64,000 nucleotides of DNA. Origin: an uncultured Butyricicoccus sp. (GTDB lineage Bacteria > Bacillota > Clostridia > Oscillospirales > Butyricicoccaceae). The notes beneath the pieces were generated by a model, which worked only from the letters and a program-made list of their open reading frames with translations, searched no databases and was not told the DNA's origin. Made by a program: the position numbers and the translations under genes. The stretch covers positions 1-64,000 of the forward strand of contig CAJFUJ010000061.1 in NCBI GenBank assembly GCA_904420185.1. Direction: 5' to 3'. Below are positions 61,667 to 64,000 of the stretch, one piece after another (the first letter of the stretch is position 1; every line of letters starts with the position of its first letter).

Positions 61667-64000
61667 ATGAGTCAAGAATACGAAAATCAAAAAATTATCC
61701 AAGTGGAGCTTTATCAGGAGATGAAGAGCTCCTATATCGACTATGCGATGAGCGTCATTGTGGCCCGCGCGCTGCCCGACGTGCGCGATGGCTTGAAACC
61801 GGTGCACCGCCGCATCCTGTACGCGATGTTCGAAGACGGCCTGACATCGGACAAGCCCTACCGCAAGTCAGCGACCACGGTCGGCAATGTGCTCGGCCGG
61901 TACCATCCGCACGGCGATGCTTCGGTGTATGACGCGCTGGTGCGCCTGGCCCAGCCTTTTTCGCTGCGCTATCCCCTCATCGACGGCCATGGCAACTTTG
62001 GCTCGATTGACGGTGACCCTCCGGCGGCTTACCGCTATACCGAGGCCCGCATGGCCAAAATTGCCAACCATATGCTGGCCGATATCAAAAAGGATACGGT
62101 CACCTTTCAGCCCAACTTCGATGAAGAACGCAAAGAGCCGGTAGTCCTGCCTTCGCGGTTTCCCTGCCTGCTGGTCAACGGCTCTTCGGGCATCGCAGTC
62201 GGTATGGCCACCAACATCCCACCCCACAACCTCACCGAGGTGATCGACGGGGTGTGCTATGTCATCGACCACCCCGAAGCCGACCTAGACGAGTTGCTCG
62301 CCATTATCAAGGGACCGGACTTCCCAACCGGCGGCATCATCATGGGCCGTGCCGGGATGCGTGCTGCTTATGCCACCGGCCGCGGCAAGATCAAAGTGCG
62401 CGGCCGCTGCACCATTGAGGAGACCGAAAATGGCCGCAGCCAGATTGTCATCACCGAAATTCCCTACATGGTCAATAAAGCCCGCTTGGTCGAGTCCATG
62501 GCCAACTTGGTCAAGGACAAGCGGGTGGACGGAATTTCCAACATCATGGACCACTCCTCCCGCGAAGGGATGCGCATTGTCATCGACATCAAGCGCGACG
62601 CCAATGCCCAGGTGGTCTTGAACCAGCTGTATAACTATACCCAGTTGCAGGATACCTGCTCGATGATTTTGCTCGCACTCATCCCTTCCCCGTCCAATCC
62701 GGACCGGGTGCAGCCGCGCGTGCTGACCCTGCGAGAAATCATCGATTACTATATCGACTTCCAAAAAGACGTCATCGCCCGCCGCACCCGCTTTGACCTG
62801 GCCAAAGCCCAGGCGCGTGCGCACATCCTGGAGGGTCTCAAGGTCGCCACCGACCAGGATAATATCGATCGGATCATTGCCATCATCCGTGCCTCCAAGA
62901 ACGAAGCAGAGGCCAAGGAAAACCTGTGTAAGGAGCCGTTTTGGATCGATCAGATCGCATTGCTGGGCATTGTGGACGGGTCAGAGCATTTTGAATTCCA
63001 CCTGGACGATGCCCAGGCCCAGGCGATTGTCGATATGCGTTTGGGTCGCCTGTCCGGCCTGGAGCAGCAAAAGCTCAACGACGAATACCAAGAGCTGGAG
63101 AGCAAGATCGCCAGCTTTATGGACATCCTGTCCAGCGACCGCAAGATGCTGGATGTTGTCAAAAAAGAGATGCAGGAAATCAAAAACGCCTACGGGGATG
63201 AACGCCGCACCGAAATCGCCAACGTGGCCGACGAGATTGACATTGAAGATTTGATTGAGGAAGAGGACTGCACTTATACCCTCACCCACCTCAATTACAT
63301 CAAGCGCATCCCGACTTCGGCCTACCGGGCGCAAAACCGCGGCGGCCGCGGCGTCAACGCCATGTCCACCCGGGAGGAGGACTTCACCCGCGGGCTGTTT
63401 ACCGCCTCCACCCACGACACCCTGCTGTTCTTCACCACCCAGGGCAAGGTGTACAAGCTCAAGGGCTACCAGGTACCCGAGGCCGGCCGGGCCGCAAAAG
63501 GTACCAACATCGTCAACCTGCTCGAGCTGGATACCGACGAAAAGGTCACCGCCATGTTCCCCATCCGGGAATTTTCCGACGATAAATACATGGTCTTTGT
63601 CACCCGCATGGGCACCATTAAGCGTGTGGTTCTCAGCGACTTGCAAAATATCCGCAAAGGCGGTTTACGCGCGCTGAATTTGAACGAGGGCGATGTTGTG
63701 GTCGATGTGCGGTTGACAGGCGGGGATGAAAATATCCTTATCGCTACCCATGAGGGCAAGGCCATTGCGTTTGCCGAATCCGAAGTGCGCGCCATGGGCC
63801 GCACAGCGGTCGGTGTGCGCGGCATCCGCTTGAACGAAGGCGATTATGTCGTAGGCGCAGCAAGGGCGCGTAAGGGCGCACAGGTGCTGTCTATCACCGA
63901 AAACGGCTACGGCAAGCGCACTGCCGTGGAGGAGTTTACCGTCCACCACCGCGGCGGCAGCGGGATTACCCTGCACAACCTGACCGAAAAGACCGGCTTA
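61667..64000 (+). CDS. gyrA: DNA gyrase subunit A, 3' end beyond window
   Basis: The first 778 codons of GyrA run off the right edge without a stop. The breakage-reunion domain has the catalytic Tyr in [10 protein letters not shown] and the quinolone region [23 protein letters not shown]. Beta-pinwheel repeats begin near 500, with the GyrA-box-like [12 protein letters not shown]. At the position equivalent to E. coli Ser83 the residue is Ala (HPHGDAS). GGAGGGAAAGA precedes the ATG. Confidence 0.96.
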   Translation, partial: MSQEYENQKIIQVELYQEMKSSYIDYAMSVIVARALPDVRDGLKPVHRRILYAMFEDGLTSDKPYRKSATTVGNVLGRYHPHGDASVYDALVRLAQPFSLRYPLIDGHGNFGSIDGDPPAAYRYTEARMAKIANHMLADIKKDTVTFQPNFDEERKEPVVLPSRFPCLLVNGSSGIAVGMATNIPPHNLTEVIDGVCYVIDHPEADLDELLAIIKGPDFPTGGIIMGRAGMRAAYATGRGKIKVRGRCTIEETENGRSQIVITEIPYMVNKARLVESMANLVKDKRVDGISNIMDHSSREGMRIVIDIKRDANAQVVLNQLYNYTQLQDTCSMILLALIPSPSNPDRVQPRVLTLREIIDYYIDFQKDVIARRTRFDLAKAQARAHILEGLKVATDQDNIDRIIAIIRASKNEAEAKENLCKEPFWIDQIALLGIVDGSEHFEFHLDDAQAQAIVDMRLGRLSGLEQQKLNDEYQELESKIASFMDILSSDRKMLDVVKKEMQEIKNAYGDERRTEIANVADEIDIEDLIEEEDCTYTLTHLNYIKRIPTSAYRAQNRGGRGVNAMSTREEDFTRGLFTASTHDTLLFFTTQGKVYKLKGYQVPEAGRAAKGTNIVNLLELDTDEKVTAMFPIREFSDDKYMVFVTRMGTIKRVVLSDLQNIRKGGLRALNLNEGDVVVDVRLTGGDENILIATHEGKAIAFAESEVRAMGRTAVGVRGIRLNEGDYVVGAARARKGAQVLSITENGYGKRTAVEEFTVHHRGGSGITLHNLTEKTGL

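Overview
The window looks like the replication-origin region of a spore-forming, fairly high-GC Clostridia chromosome. The gene families and dispersed hairpin repeats best fit the Oscillospirales (Butyricicoccus/Agathobaculum/Oscillospiraceae type). That placement is inferred from the sequence alone. Evidence: the conserved origin order rpmH-rnpA-yidD-yidC-jag-mnmE-mnmG-rsmG-noc-parA-parB on the minus strand, facing dnaA-dnaN-rlbA-recF-remB-gyrB-gyrA on the plus strand; sporulation and germination genes (spoVAD, spoVAE, sleC-like); and six parS sites.

Layout. 1-4.8 kb: end of an unidentified membrane-anchored gene, a YtrA-type GntR/ABC exporter operon with a palindromic operator, and nadE. 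4.9-7.3 kb: nudix hydrolase, ferredoxin, NapH-like protein, thioredoxin, and a divergent Crp/Fnr regulator. Two nearly identical GTGAC-based operators sit at the -41 position of the ferredoxin and thioredoxin promoters. 7.4-9.9 kb: a small exported protein and oligoendopeptidase F. 10-22.5 kb: a polyol region holding a mannitol PTS (mtlA), mtlR, a 1-phosphofructokinase-type kinase, a SorE-like polyol-phosphate dehydrogenase, a DeoR regulator, an MttB-family methyltransferase, spoVAD-spoVAE and a long-chain mannitol dehydrogenase-family gene. 22.8-26.8 kb: tepA, a cluster of DnaA boxes 31 kb from dnaA, and a five-gene type II secretion/type IV pilus-like operon without an ATPase. 26.9-32 kb: sua5/tsaC, coaE, an M18 aminopeptidase and ptsI. 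32-34.8 kb: a BTAD (SARP-like) activator with two downstream genes whose promoters share heptamer direct repeats. 35-41.5 kb: asnB, a UPF0303 gene, a sleC-type cortex lysin split over three ORFs, and two poorly known genes. 41.7-54.4 kb: serS and the minus-strand origin arm. 54.4-64 kb: oriC and the plus-strand arm, ending inside gyrA.

How the parts work together. No mtlD is visible in the mannitol cluster. The SorE-like enzyme and the kinase could together turn mannitol 1-phosphate into fructose 1-phosphate and then fructose 1,6-bisphosphate, a route different from the usual fructose 6-phosphate one. An 18-bp element shared by the mtlA and kinase promoters supports one regulon. The dnaA-dnaN spacer carries DnaA boxes followed by six CTA triplets (a DnaA-trio unwinding element) and a candidate Noc site, and so is the likely oriC. 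The strongest leads for something undescribed are the inferred fructose 1-phosphate mannitol route, the BTAD regulon with SARP-style operators, the remote DnaA-box cluster with its recurring ATTACA-N3-TGTAAT palindrome, and the ATPase-less pilus-like operon. Most long antisense ORFs here are shadows caused by the GC-rich codon use.
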